From positions 1-36,106 of the forward strand of contig JAFLTL010000022.1 of assembly GCA_022510505.1 (NCBI GenBank): DNA of 36,106 nt, given 5' to 3'. Within the stretch, counting starts at the first letter, position 1; the number at the start of each line of letters is the position of its first letter. This DNA comes from Muribaculaceae bacterium (GTDB taxonomy: Bacteria; Bacteroidota; Bacteroidia; Bacteroidales; Muribaculaceae). The notes under the pieces were generated by a model, which saw nothing but the letters and a program-made list of their open reading frames with translations, was not told where the DNA came from and searched no databases. Shown one piece after another: positions 1-8,661 of this stretch. Both the position numbers and the translations under genes were made by a program.

Positions 1-52
1 AACGACCCCCTGATTAACAGTCAGGTGCTCTAACCAACTGAGCTACTGAAGC
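1..52 (-). tRNA. tRNA-Asn (GTT), partial, 3' part outside window
   Basis: Read on the minus strand, this holds a 7-nt acceptor strand (GCTTCAG), then TA, a D-arm (GCTC..GAGC) with the loop AGTTGGTTA, and an anticodon arm with stem CCTGA/TCAGG around the loop CTGTTAA. The anticodon is GTT, so the tRNA carries asparagine. The variable loop starts at the window edge; the T-arm and 3' acceptor strand lie outside. A strong Bacteroidales-type promoter sits about 50 nt upstream (see 102-133). Confidence 0.93.
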
Positions 53-101
53 AAATCTCCATTTATTTTATTTAACTGTCTCTCTTTCGAGTTTGGCAGT
101 G

Positions 102-133
102 CAAAGATATAGAGCGTTCTTTAATTCTGCAAA
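102..133 (-). promoter_or_regulatory. Promoter of tRNA-Asn (TTTG-N20-TATCTTTG)
   Basis: On the minus strand a TTTG (130-133) stands 20 nt before TATCTTTG (102-109). This fits the Bacteroidota primary sigma factor pattern of a -33 TTTG and a -7 TAnnTTTG. Transcription would start near 97, about 45 nt before the tRNA 5' end. It is the most complete promoter in the window. Confidence 0.75.
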
Positions 134-175
134 CTTTTTGATTGAAAAAAGTGAAAAAAGTTCCCCTATTTCTTC

Positions 176-1624
176 TTAATCATCCTCGGGTTCTTCGATT
201 TCAAGCATTTCAGGCGGAATCAACCGCGAATTTTTTGTTTGCTTGGCACCCAGCTTTATCAACTTGCCACATGTTCCGGGAATACTCTGCTTACCCTCAC
301 TAAGTTTCTTCAAGCCGTCTTCATAACTCTTAGCGGCACCCTCAATCTTCTTGCCCATTTCCTGGTAATGCTTCATGAATTGTCCGACCCGGTCCATCAT
401 CTCCTCGGCCAGCTCGAATACCCTCTCATGGTTCTGCACTTGAGCTATATGTGTCCAGGTCATACTGATTATTCGAAGGGCTGCATAGAGGGTTTGCTCG
501 TCGGCAATATAAACATTCTTCTCCATTGCCTTGCGCCATAGGTCTGGGTTATTGGCAGTTGCAAGCAACAAGGCCGACGTGTTGGGAACGAACATGATGA
601 CATAGTCAATTTTCGTCTTCGGAGCTTTAATGTAACTCGTATAGTCTTTTCGCGACAATTCGTCGACATGGCGCTGAATACTGGCAATGTGATCACGGAT
701 TGCCACTGTCTTTGCCTCGTCGCTGTCAGTGTTGATATAATCCATAAAGGCCGAGAGAGACACTTTAGAGTCAATTATCACTTCACGCCCTTGATCAAGA
801 TGGAGAATGACATCGGGACGAATTTGACTGCCATCGGCATTGCTGATGACACTCTGAACATCGAAATGAGTGCCTTCCTTCAGCCCTTGAGATTCCAGCA
901 ACTCCCGAAGGACTGTTTCACCCCATTCACCCTGAACTCGATTGTTTCCTCGGAGCGCAGTCGCCAGTTTGTCGGCACTGGCTTGAGCAGCCGCAGTGTG
1001 GTTCATGAGGGTCTTCAGTCCGGCGTCAAGCTGACCTCCGAGTTCAGAGTGTTTGTTTGTGTTCTCGGCAACAGCTTTTCTCATCTCGATTATCGTGAAC
1101 TGTAGCGGATGGAGCAACTGGTCGAGACGCTCCTTACTGTTCTCGGCAAATTCTTCCTGTCGTTGCCTGAGCATTTCTCCGGTAACGGTCTTTAGCTGTT
1201 CACTCATGGTGTTGATAGTCTCGTTGAATTTTGCCTTCAAAGCCTCCAGCGAACCTTTATGGGCTTCCTCCATCGAGGCAGCCAATTCCTTATAATGGCG
1301 TTCCTGTTCCTTCAATCTTTCATTAAAGGCTTCGTTCAACGACTGTCGCTCCCTGTCAAACGAAAGTTTCTGCTCGGCAATAAAACTATCTTTCAGTTCC
1401 AGTTCCTTCCGAAACACTTTTTCCTGTTCTCCGATTTTCGTTTCCCACAACAGTTTCTGAGCCTCGAGCCGCTGCTCATTCTCCCTTTTTACTGCCGCTT
1501 CCCTTTCTTCATAAAGAGCATTCGCCATCTCGTCTCTTTTCTTGCCTCCGTTACGGCCCAACATAATCAGAAAGCAGATTATGAATCCGACCGACAAGGC
1601 AATAACAGCAATCAAAATCTCCAT
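176..1624 (-). CDS. rmuC: DNA recombination protein RmuC
   Basis: This 482-residue protein belongs to the RmuC family, membrane-anchored nuclease-like proteins linked to suppressing rearrangements at inverted repeats. An N-terminal membrane helix (about residues 3-22) is followed by a long charged coiled coil (about 28-190, rich in E, K, Q and R). The conserved domain (about 195-440) carries the typical stretches VQGEWGE, RPDVILHL and IIDSKVSL; the latter two resemble the restriction-endonuclease-like core of the family. The acidic tail (EIEEPEDD) is not conserved. The ATG at 1624 gives the membrane helix at the very N-terminus, as expected. The gene starts 18 nt after the esterase gene ends, so the two are probably cotranscribed. 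I see no clear terminator after it. Confidence 0.93.
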   Translation of the reverse strand: MEILIAVIALSVGFIICFLIMLGRNGGKKRDEMANALYEEREAAVKRENEQRLEAQKLLWETKIGEQEKVFRKELELKDSFIAEQKLSFDRERQSLNEAFNERLKEQERHYKELAASMEEAHKGSLEALKAKFNETINTMSEQLKTVTGEMLRQRQEEFAENSKERLDQLLHPLQFTIIEMRKAVAENTNKHSELGGQLDAGLKTLMNHTAAAQASADKLATALRGNNRVQGEWGETVLRELLESQGLKEGTHFDVQSVISNADGSQIRPDVILHLDQGREVIIDSKVSLSAFMDYINTDSDEAKTVAIRDHIASIQRHVDELSRKDYTSYIKAPKTKIDYVIMFVPNTSALLLATANNPDLWRKAMEKNVYIADEQTLYAALRIISMTWTHIAQVQNHERVFELAEEMMDRVGQFMKHYQEMGKKIEGAAKSYEDGLKKLSEGKQSIPGTCGKLIKLGAKQTKNSRLIPPEMLEIEEPEDD

Positions 1625-1642
1625 GTGTTTTAGTTACGAGTT

Positions 1643-2443
1643 TTAGTTTACAATGCGGTGGATGTGGGTCTTCAGAATGTGATGAGCCGGCTCGGCCATA
1701 TCACCATGGTTGTAGCCGTCAAGCTCATATAGTTCGACATAGGGGTGTCCTACAAGTTTCATCATCCTCCACATATAGGCGTTCTCTTCATAACGTCCAA
1801 ACAATTCTTCCTCCCGGTCACCTGAAATAATAATATAGGGAGGCGCATCCTTTCGGATATGGGACATCGGAGCATATTCATCTATATAGGGTTGCAAGGG
1901 AGAAATTCCTTTAGCCTGACGAACATTGAAATGGGTCAGAACTTGACCGCTATAGGGAACTAGTGCTGCCAGACTATCGGCATCTATGCCATATTTTTCC
2001 AGCCATTCCTTTTGAAGTCCAATCATACTTAGCAGATATCCTCCGGCTGAATGTCCGGCGAGAAAAATCTTATCGGTCGATCCACCGAATTTCTCGATAT
2101 TCTCAAATGTCCATGCTACCGCCCGGGCCGCATCGTCAATGCAATCCTCGATATTCGCTTTGGGAAGCAAACGGTAGTTCACTGCAACGACTACCAGCGA
2201 ATCGTTCTTCAGCTGCTCGGGAATAAACTTCTCGCCGCCTGTCAAGCCTCCGCCATGAAACCACACGACAACAGGACTATTCTTGAATTCGGGAGAATAA
2301 TAAACGTCAAGTTTGCATCTTTCACGGGCATAGGAATCATCGGACTGATTATAGGGAATATTTTCCTCTATCCTATAATCAACAGCGCGAGCCATCATAG
2401 CCACCCCGAAAGATATCAACAAAAAACATATAGCCTTCTTCAT
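1643..2443 (-). CDS. Secreted alpha/beta-hydrolase (carboxylesterase/lipase-like)
   Basis: A 266-residue alpha/beta-hydrolase of the esterase/lipase (BD-FAE or hormone-sensitive-lipase-like) group. Numbered from the chosen start, the oxyanion-hole motif HGGG is at 63-66, the nucleophile elbow GHSAGG has Ser132, the acid is probably Asp209 (SGDRE) and the base His246 (YNHGD), so the triad is complete. The N-terminus (MKKAICFLLISFGVAMMARA) is a signal peptide, so the enzyme acts in the periplasm or outside. The ATG at 2443 is preferred over an upstream one because AAGGAG lies 5-7 nt before it and the signal peptide then begins properly. The substrate is unknown; short-chain esters or acylated sugars are possible. 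Confidence 0.85.
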   Translation of the reverse strand: MKKAICFLLISFGVAMMARAVDYRIEENIPYNQSDDSYARERCKLDVYYSPEFKNSPVVVWFHGGGLTGGEKFIPEQLKNDSLVVVAVNYRLLPKANIEDCIDDAARAVAWTFENIEKFGGSTDKIFLAGHSAGGYLLSMIGLQKEWLEKYGIDADSLAALVPYSGQVLTHFNVRQAKGISPLQPYIDEYAPMSHIRKDAPPYIIISGDREEELFGRYEENAYMWRMMKLVGHPYVELYELDGYNHGDMAEPAHHILKTHIHRIVN

Positions 2444-2461
2444 GGTAACTCCTTTTACTAA

Positions 2462-2469
2462 CAAAAATA
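2462..2469 (-). promoter_or_regulatory. Candidate -7 box for the esterase-rmuC unit
   Basis: The minus strand reads TATTTTTG, matching TAnnTTTG, 18 nt before the ATG at 2443. There is no good -33 element at 20 nt and the region is very AT-rich, so chance is possible. Confidence 0.4.
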
Positions 2470-2481
2470 GCAAAATTTTTC

Positions 2482-2511
2482 AAAAAAAAGGACGATCCTC
2501 ACGGACCGTCC
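2482..2511 (-). terminator. Rho-independent terminator of rpsA
   Basis: On the minus strand GGACGGTCC, loop GTGA, GGATCGTCC form a 9-bp stem with one G-U pair, followed by eight T. It lies 33 nt past the rpsA stop and separates rpsA from the esterase gene. Confidence 0.9.
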
Positions 2512-2543
2512 CTCTATCAAATTAAAACAATTGTATGAGAATT

Positions 2544-4331
2544 TTATTTTTTCGAAAGCTGTTCTTTCAAAGCTGCCAAAGCTTCGAGATCACCGAAGGT
2601 GGTCTTTTCTACTGAAGTTGCAGGAGCTGCTTCCTCAGCGGGTTTCTCAGCCTTGCGTGATGCACGTTTTGCCTTTGCTGCTTCCTTCTTCTCGGCCTTT
2701 GCTTCATCTTCGAAGATGCGGCTGTGGGAAAGAATGATTCGACGATTATCCTTGTTGAATTCAATTACCTTGAAATCAAGTTTCTCGTCGACACCGGCAG
2801 TCGTACCGTCCTTCTTAACAAGATGTTTGGGAGTAGCAAAACCTTCTACACCGTAGGGAAGAGCGACAACTGCACCCTTTTCCTGCATCTCAACGATTGT
2901 TCCCTCGTGAACAGAGCCAACAGTGAAGATTGTTTCAAAAACGTCCCAAGGATTCTCCTCGAGCTGTTTGTGACCCAATGACAAACGACGGTTCGCCTTG
3001 TCGATGTCGAGAACCTGAACCTCGATGGGAGCACCAATCTGAGTGAATTCACTCGGATGTTTGATCTTCTTGGTCCATGAAAGATCGCTGATGTGGATCA
3101 AACCGTCAACACCCTCTTCGATTTCAACGAACACACCGAAGTTAGTGAAGTTTCTAACCTTAGCAGTGTGCTTGCTGCCAACCGGGTAGCGGGTTTCAAT
3201 GTCTTCCCAAGGATCATTCTTGAGCTGTTTCAAACCAAGAGACATCTTGCGCTCGTCACGGTCGAGAGTCAGAACGACAGCTTCAATTTCGTCACCGACC
3301 TTCAGGAAGTCGTAAGCAGTGTGGCGCTGGCTCCATGACATTTCGCTGATGTGGATCAAACCTTCTACGCCCGGAGCGATTTCGACGAATGCTCCGTAGT
3401 CGGCCATAACGACAACCGTACCCTTAACCTTATCGCCAACATTGATTTCCTGTGACAATGAATCCCATGGGTGAGGAAGAAGCTGTTTCAGACCAAGAGC
3501 TATGCGCTTCTTCTCATCGTCAAAGTCGAGGATAACGACATTAAGCTTCTGATCAAGCTCGACAACCTCTTCGGGGTGCTGAACACGACCCCATGACAAG
3601 TCGGTGATGTGAATCAAACCGTCTACGCCACCAAGATCGATGAACACACCATAAGTGGTGATGTTCTTGACAGTTCCTTCCAGAACCTGACCTTTCTCGA
3701 GCTTCGAGATGATATCCTTCTTCTGCTGTTCCAGCTCGGCTTCGATAAGAGCCTTGTGGCTGACAACAACATTCTTGTATTCCTGATTGATTTTCACAAC
3801 CTTGAACTCCATCGTCTTTCCAACGAACACGTCGTAGTCGCGAATGGGACGAACATCGATTTGAGAACCGGGCAAGAAGGCTTCGATGCCGAATACATCG
3901 ACAATCATGCCACCTTTAGTTCTGCATTTGATGTAACCCGAAATGATTTCGTCGTTCTCAAGGGCGCTGTTGATGCGTTCCCATGAACGAGCCGCACGGG
4001 CTTTGCGGTGAGACAGAAGGAGCTGACCTTTTTTGTCCTCCTGGTTTTCAATGAATACCTCTACCTTGTCACCTACCTTCAGGTCGGGGTTGTAGCGGAA
4101 TTCACTCATTGGAATAATACCGTCGCTCTTATAACCGATGTTAACCACTGCTTCACGCTTGTTCAAAGCAATTACGGTACCTTCGATTACGTCTTTGTCC
4201 TTGACGGTCCCGAGAGATTGGTCGTAGGTCTTTGTCAGTTCTTCACGAGACATTCCTCCCGGAGTTTCGCCTTTTTCATAGGCATCCCAATCGAAATCTT
4301 CAATCGGGCTGTTTTTTACTTCGTCAGTCAT
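2544..4331 (-). CDS. rpsA: 30S ribosomal protein S1
   Basis: A 595-residue S1 protein, which binds mRNA on the small ribosomal subunit. Six S1 (OB-fold) domains can be followed, beginning near residues 45, 130, 212, 297, 384 and 470. Domains 3-5 carry the canonical YGVFIDL / YGAFVEI / FGVFVEI and GLIHIS(T)-type motifs; domains 1, 2 and 6 are more divergent, as usual. The tail (about 545-595) is rich in Lys, Ala and Glu and ends in LSKK. The ATG at 4331 follows an AT-rich, SD-free sequence, as is typical of Bacteroidota ribosomal genes. The leader is about 85 nt, long enough for translational autoregulation, though I see only a weak CCCG/CGGG hairpin in it. Confidence 0.97.
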   Translation of the reverse strand: MTDEVKNSPIEDFDWDAYEKGETPGGMSREELTKTYDQSLGTVKDKDVIEGTVIALNKREAVVNIGYKSDGIIPMSEFRYNPDLKVGDKVEVFIENQEDKKGQLLLSHRKARAARSWERINSALENDEIISGYIKCRTKGGMIVDVFGIEAFLPGSQIDVRPIRDYDVFVGKTMEFKVVKINQEYKNVVVSHKALIEAELEQQKKDIISKLEKGQVLEGTVKNITTYGVFIDLGGVDGLIHITDLSWGRVQHPEEVVELDQKLNVVILDFDDEKKRIALGLKQLLPHPWDSLSQEINVGDKVKGTVVVMADYGAFVEIAPGVEGLIHISEMSWSQRHTAYDFLKVGDEIEAVVLTLDRDERKMSLGLKQLKNDPWEDIETRYPVGSKHTAKVRNFTNFGVFVEIEEGVDGLIHISDLSWTKKIKHPSEFTQIGAPIEVQVLDIDKANRRLSLGHKQLEENPWDVFETIFTVGSVHEGTIVEMQEKGAVVALPYGVEGFATPKHLVKKDGTTAGVDEKLDFKVIEFNKDNRRIILSHSRIFEDEAKAEKKEAAKAKRASRKAEKPAEEAAPATSVEKTTFGDLEALAALKEQLSKK

Positions 4332-4422
4332 TTAATTTAATTGGTGAATAATGTTAACTAAATCTGCAACTTAGCCACTCAACCCGGATTCACGGGGACA
4401 TCGGGCGGCAAGTTTTGCGACG

Positions 4423-4454
4423 CAAAGATAAGCTTTTTTAATTATCTTTGCAAC
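4423..4454 (-). promoter_or_regulatory. Promoter of rpsA
   Basis: The minus strand shows GTTG (4451-4454), 20 nt, then TATCTTTG (4423-4430), the same architecture and spacing as the tRNA promoter at 102-133. The start point would be near 4417. Its -33 element abuts the -7 box of the divergent meaB promoter. Confidence 0.65.
4443..4450 (+). promoter_or_regulatory. -7 box of the meaB-mutS promoter
   Basis: TATCTTTG stands 34 nt before the meaB ATG, placing transcription start near 4456. No TTTG is found at the expected 20-nt spacing (one occurs at 4414-4417, 25 nt away). Confidence 0.6.
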
Positions 4455-4484
4455 TAATCAATCTCATAAGAGGTTACAATCGTC

Positions 4485-5573
4485 ATGGAACATCCCGAAA
4501 ACGATCCACAATACCAGGGACTGGCAGTAAACAAAGGCGTGCAGCAACCACCGGTAGTCAATCCCTATCTGAAACGCAGAAGGAAACCGATGCCATCGGC
4601 CGCTGAAATGGTCGAAGGAATTCTGGCAGGCGACATCACCATGCTCAGTCGTGCGGTCACACTCGTCGAAAGCCTGGTTCCCGAGCATCAAACCATCGCC
4701 CAGGAAGTCATCGAAAAATGTCTGCCCTATTCAGGCAACTCCCGTCGTATCGGAATAACCGGTGTACCCGGAGCCGGGAAGAGCACTTCGATCGACGTTT
4801 TCGGTCTCCATGTTCTCAAACGTGGTGGTCGACTTGCCGTTCTTGCCATCGATCCCTCGAGCGAACGGTCAAAAGGATCCATACTTGGCGACAAAACCCG
4901 CATGGAGAAACTCTCGGTACACCCCGATGCGTTCATACGCCCTTCCCCATCGGCAGGATCCCTCGGCGGTGTCGCACGCAAGACCCGCGAAACAATTATT
5001 TTATGTGAAGCTGCCGGATTCGACAACATTTTCGTTGAAACCGTTGGTGTTGGTCAAAGTGAGACAGCCGTTCATTCGATGGTCGATTTCTTCCTGCTTA
5101 TCCAACTTGCCGGCACCGGCGACGAGCTCCAGGGAATAAAGCGAGGCATCATGGAGATGGCCGACGGAATCGTCATCAACAAAGCCGACGGCGACAACAT
5201 CGACCGCGCCCGATTGGCCCAGGCACAATTCCGCAACGCTCTGATGCTGTTTCCGCCAACTGCCTCGGGATGGAAACCGGAAGTTTTGACCTATTCGGGT
5301 TATTTCGAACTGGGAATCTCGGAAGTGTGGGACATGATCGATAGATATTTCGACTTCGTAATCGCCAACGGTTACTTCGAACGTCGACGTCAGGAGCAGG
5401 CCCGTTACTGGATGTTCGAGACAATCGACGAACAGCTGCGGCACAATTTCTATCGCGATAAAGAAATAGAAAAACTTTTGCCAAAACTGGAAAACGACGT
5501 GCTGACAAACCGTCTCAGCTCGTTCATAGCAGCTCGTAAGGCACTCGACGCTTATTTCAACAAGATCTCCTGA
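4485..5573 (+). CDS. meaB: Methylmalonyl-CoA mutase-associated GTPase MeaB (ArgK/MMAA family)
   Basis: This 362-residue G3E-type P-loop GTPase guards and reactivates adenosylcobalamin-dependent methylmalonyl-CoA mutase. The P-loop GVPGAGKST spans 93-101, the switch-region motif ETVGVGQSE 185-193, and the base-recognition motif NKADGD 232-237. The DPSSERSKGSILGDKTRM region (123-140) and PSPSAGSLGGVA (153-164) are signatures of this family rather than of HypB or UreG. The mutase subunits are not in the window, so the client is encoded elsewhere. The mutS start codon follows the stop after 3 nt, so the genes share a transcript. The C-terminal part (about 285-362) is the helical dimerisation region. 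Confidence 0.95.
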   Translation: MEHPENDPQYQGLAVNKGVQQPPVVNPYLKRRRKPMPSAAEMVEGILAGDITMLSRAVTLVESLVPEHQTIAQEVIEKCLPYSGNSRRIGITGVPGAGKSTSIDVFGLHVLKRGGRLAVLAIDPSSERSKGSILGDKTRMEKLSVHPDAFIRPSPSAGSLGGVARKTRETIILCEAAGFDNIFVETVGVGQSETAVHSMVDFFLLIQLAGTGDELQGIKRGIMEMADGIVINKADGDNIDRARLAQAQFRNALMLFPPTASGWKPEVLTYSGYFELGISEVWDMIDRYFDFVIANGYFERRRQEQARYWMFETIDEQLRHNFYRDKEIEKLLPKLENDVLTNRLSSFIAARKALDAYFNKIS

Positions 5574-5576
5574 AAA

Positions 5577-8192
5577 ATGCCAAAAGAAATCGCCGAAACT
5601 CCGTTGATGAAACAATATCTTGCCATGAAGGCAAAGCATCCCGATGCAATTTTGCTCTTCAGGGTGGGCGATTTCTATGAGACTTTCAGCCAGGATGCCA
5701 TCACGGCTTCGGAAATTCTGGGAATAACACTGACAAAAAGAGCCAACGGGTATGCAGCCACAGTCGAACTCGCAGGATTTCCCCATCATGCACTCGACAC
5801 TTATCTTCCAAAACTCGTCAGAGCCGGGAAACGCGTTGCTATTTGTGAACAACTCGAGGATCCCAAACTGACAAAAAAACTTGTCAAGAGAGGAATCACG
5901 GAACTTGTCACTCCGGGTGTCGCGACAACCGACAATGTTCTCGAAAACCGGGAAAACAACTTTGTTGCCGCCATCAACCGATCTCGCGAAAATTGGGGTC
6001 TGGCACTGCTCGACATCAGCACAGGCGAGTTCCTGGCAACCGAAGGGGGACAGTCCTATATTTCGAAGCTTATATCAAGTTTCGCACCGAAAGAAATCCT
6101 GGTTGAGCGAGGCAATAAGAAACCGTTCACCGAAACTTTCCATTTAAACTGTCTTGTATCGGAACTCGACGACTGGATTTTTACATTCGATGCAGCCATG
6201 GAACGGCTTCTCAAGCATTTCAAGACGTCGAGTCTGAAGGGCTTCGGAATAGAATCCATGCAGCAGGCAATCATATCGGCGGGAGCAATTCTCCACTATC
6301 TCGATATAACCTGTCACACAAACGTTTCTCATATCGCCAAGATTTCCCGAATAGATGAAAACAACAGTGTCAGGCTCGACAATTTCACGATCCGAAATCT
6401 GGAGATTCTATTCACAAACGACAGCGACGGCCTGTCTCTTCTAAAAGTTCTTGACAAGACCTCCACTCCTATGGGGGCGAGAATGCTCAGAAGGTGGCTG
6501 CTGTTTCCTCTTGTCGACACCAAAGAGATTAACCGACGACTGGATGTCACGGAATATTTCGTGGAGAACAAACGTCGGAAAGAGGATGTGGAAATTCTTC
6601 TGAAAAAAATAGGTGACCTGGAACGTCTGACGGGAAAGATTGCTACCCGGAGAATCGGACCACGCGAACTTCTGCAGATCGGCTACGCACTGTCGGCAGT
6701 CGAGCCCCTCAAGAAATTCTGCCTTGGAGCCGGAGAAAAGACTCTCATCGCCATTGGGAACAGACTGGAGACATGCGACGAGATTCGCGACAAAATCCTG
6801 AAAACAATCGTCGACGACCCTCCTGTCGCAGTCAACAAAGGAAACGTTATCAGAAGAGGTGTCAGCAGCGAACTCGACGAGTTGAGGGAGCTGTCATCGT
6901 CGGCTCAGGAATATCTTGAACGGTTGAGAGTCAGAGAAACCGAAAGAACGGGAATAACTTCCCTGAAAGTAGGGTTCAACAATATTTACGGCTATTATAT
7001 CGAGGTCACCAACACCCACAAGGCAAAGGTTCCACCCGAATGGATCAGGCGCCAGACCCTTGTCAACGCAGAGCGATACATCACGCCCGAACTGAAGGAA
7101 TACGAGGATAAGATCCTGGGTGCACGGGACCGGATTTCAGTCATAGAGACCGATCTTTACAATGAATTGGTCAAGGAAGTGAGCGACTATATCCCTGCCT
7201 TGCAAAGCGACTCGGTTGAAATAGCCCGTCTGGACGCACTCATTTCATTCGCCACAGCGGCGATTAACTATCGTTACAATCGCCCGGAGGTCAACGAATC
7301 CCTGACCATCGACATCGTAGAGGGTCGACACCCCGTCATCGAACGTCAGCTCCCGGCCGGAGAACCCTACATCTCCAATAGCGTCAGACTTTCAAACGAA
7401 GAGTCACAGATTTTGATGATCACGGGTCCGAACATGGCCGGTAAATCGGCCCTGTTGCGACAAGTAGCTCTAATCACCCTGATGGCTCAGGCAGGTTCGT
7501 TCGTGCCGGCCGACAGAGCTTCGATAGGGGTTGTCGACAAAATATTTACCCGTGTGGGAGCAAGCGACAATATCTCGCTTGGAGAGTCGACTTTCATGGT
7601 AGAGATGAACGAGGCGGCCTCAATTCTCAACAATATGAGCGACCGCTCACTGATTCTCTTTGACGAACTGGGACGTGGAACATCAACCTACGACGGCTTG
7701 TCAATCGCGTGGGCAATCGTTGAGTATCTCCATCAGAATCCTGTTGCCCATCCAAAAACATTGTTTGCCACCCATTATCATGAGCTTAACGAAATGGAGC
7801 AAACTTTTAAGAGAATAATAAATTTCAATGTTTCGGTTAAAGAAATAAACAAAAAAGTAATTTTCCTCAGAAAGCTTGCCCGAGGAGGCAGCGAACACTC
7901 TTTCGGAATACATGTGGCAAGACTGGCAGGTATGCCGAAAATAATACTTTCGCGCGCCGAGGAAATTCTTCATGCCCTTGAGAGTCAACGCGACAGTTCT
8001 CCGAACAAATCAATTGCCGATACCGGAAAATCTGCCGAACAAAGTATGCAACTCTCATTCTTTCAACTCGATGACCCGGTACTGAAACAGGTCAGAGACG
8101 AGATAATAAACCTTGATTTCGACAATCTGACGCCGATGGCGGCCCTCAACAAACTTCACGACATCAAGGGCATTATTACCGGAAAGCAATAG
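5577..8192 (+). CDS. mutS: DNA mismatch repair protein MutS
   Basis: A full-length 871-residue MutS, the mismatch-recognition ATPase. The mismatch-wedging Phe-x-Glu is in GDFYETF (F33, E35). Connector, lever and clamp domains follow; the clamp-flanking motif [13 protein letters not shown] is present. The ATPase has a Walker A GPNMAGKS at 617-624, the ST(F)MVEM signature, a Walker [12 protein letters not shown] and the THYHEL switch. The conserved SFGIHVA segment precedes the C-terminal helix-turn-helix, and the tail [14 protein letters not shown] is the typical C-terminal end. The protein is MutS1, not MutS2, since it has the N-terminal recognition domain and no Smr domain. It is coupled to meaB with a 3-nt gap. 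Confidence 0.98.
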   Translation: MPKEIAETPLMKQYLAMKAKHPDAILLFRVGDFYETFSQDAITASEILGITLTKRANGYAATVELAGFPHHALDTYLPKLVRAGKRVAICEQLEDPKLTKKLVKRGITELVTPGVATTDNVLENRENNFVAAINRSRENWGLALLDISTGEFLATEGGQSYISKLISSFAPKEILVERGNKKPFTETFHLNCLVSELDDWIFTFDAAMERLLKHFKTSSLKGFGIESMQQAIISAGAILHYLDITCHTNVSHIAKISRIDENNSVRLDNFTIRNLEILFTNDSDGLSLLKVLDKTSTPMGARMLRRWLLFPLVDTKEINRRLDVTEYFVENKRRKEDVEILLKKIGDLERLTGKIATRRIGPRELLQIGYALSAVEPLKKFCLGAGEKTLIAIGNRLETCDEIRDKILKTIVDDPPVAVNKGNVIRRGVSSELDELRELSSSAQEYLERLRVRETERTGITSLKVGFNNIYGYYIEVTNTHKAKVPPEWIRRQTLVNAERYITPELKEYEDKILGARDRISVIETDLYNELVKEVSDYIPALQSDSVEIARLDALISFATAAINYRYNRPEVNESLTIDIVEGRHPVIERQLPAGEPYISNSVRLSNEESQILMITGPNMAGKSALLRQVALITLMAQAGSFVPADRASIGVVDKIFTRVGASDNISLGESTFMVEMNEAASILNNMSDRSLILFDELGRGTSTYDGLSIAWAIVEYLHQNPVAHPKTLFATHYHELNEMEQTFKRIINFNVSVKEINKKVIFLRKLARGGSEHSFGIHVARLAGMPKIILSRAEEILHALESQRDSSPNKSIADTGKSAEQSMQLSFFQLDDPVLKQVRDEIINLDFDNLTPMAALNKLHDIKGIITGKQ

Positions 8193-8207
8193 CAGGTTAT
8201 TGTTTCC
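8181..8207. other. Hairpin across the convergent mutS / lipoprotein gene ends
   Basis: GGAAA-g-CAATA, loop GCAGGT, TATTG-TTTCC forms a 10-bp stem with one bulged G. It covers both stop codons in the 4-bp gap. No T tract follows on either strand, so it is not a classical terminator, but it is the only structure that could define the two 3' ends. Confidence 0.45.
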
Positions 8208-8661
8208 TGAGACGGTATTCAATTATATTTCCCGATTCACTTTCAACCCCTTCCAGAATTAGCCTGGAGGAACCGCTACGATCAATTTTCAGTTCAGTGA
8301 CCGGTGAAACAATGTAAATCTCAGCCGGTGGAGCATAGGGACCTTCTCCCGGAGCATACTGATTGTCGGAATGATTGAAAAGCAATGTCATAACCTTATC
8401 ATCTATCGACCAAGTTCCCAAATGGGGCTCACGGGTGTGCATTACTTCGTTGATTTTATCGATCTCAACGACATCCTCCTCAAATTTCCAGATCCACTCA
8501 CCGGAATAGGATGCATCCTCTTGACCGTTGATCACAATGCTATCCAACAGCCATGTTCCCTCGATAAATGACGGATGTGCGGAATCATCGGAACATGAAA
8601 TTAACGTTAACAGTCCGACAAATCCACAAATAATAAATCTGATGTAATCTTCAATTTTCAT
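8197..8661 (-). CDS. Lipocalin-like lipoprotein, probably surface-exposed
   Basis: A small 154-residue lipoprotein. The signal peptide ends in LISC with the acylated Cys at residue 23. The next residues (SDDS) match the serine-plus-acidic export signal that sends Bacteroidota lipoproteins to the cell surface. The mature part resembles lipocalin-like domains: an opening EGTWLLDSI strand, then alternating beta strands with GTWSIDDKVMTLLF and a closing IIEYRLRK. The ATG overlaps the TGA of the barrel gene upstream (ATGA), so translation is probably coupled. It is last in the glsA-glsB-barrel unit. The ligand is unknown, but a hydrophobic or lipid ligand would fit the context (inference). Confidence 0.75.
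   Translation of the reverse strand: MKIEDYIRFIICGFVGLLTLISCSDDSAHPSFIEGTWLLDSIVINGQEDASYSGEWIWKFEEDVVEIDKINEVMHTREPHLGTWSIDDKVMTLLFNHSDNQYAPGEGPYAPPAEIYIVSPVTELKIDRSGSSRLILEGVESESGNIIEYRLRKQ

Noticed and set aside
5001-5852. 283-codon open frame antisense to meaB and the mutS start
   Set aside because: It lies fully within well-supported genes on the other strand, has no family features or start signals, and is explained by codon bias of the real genes.
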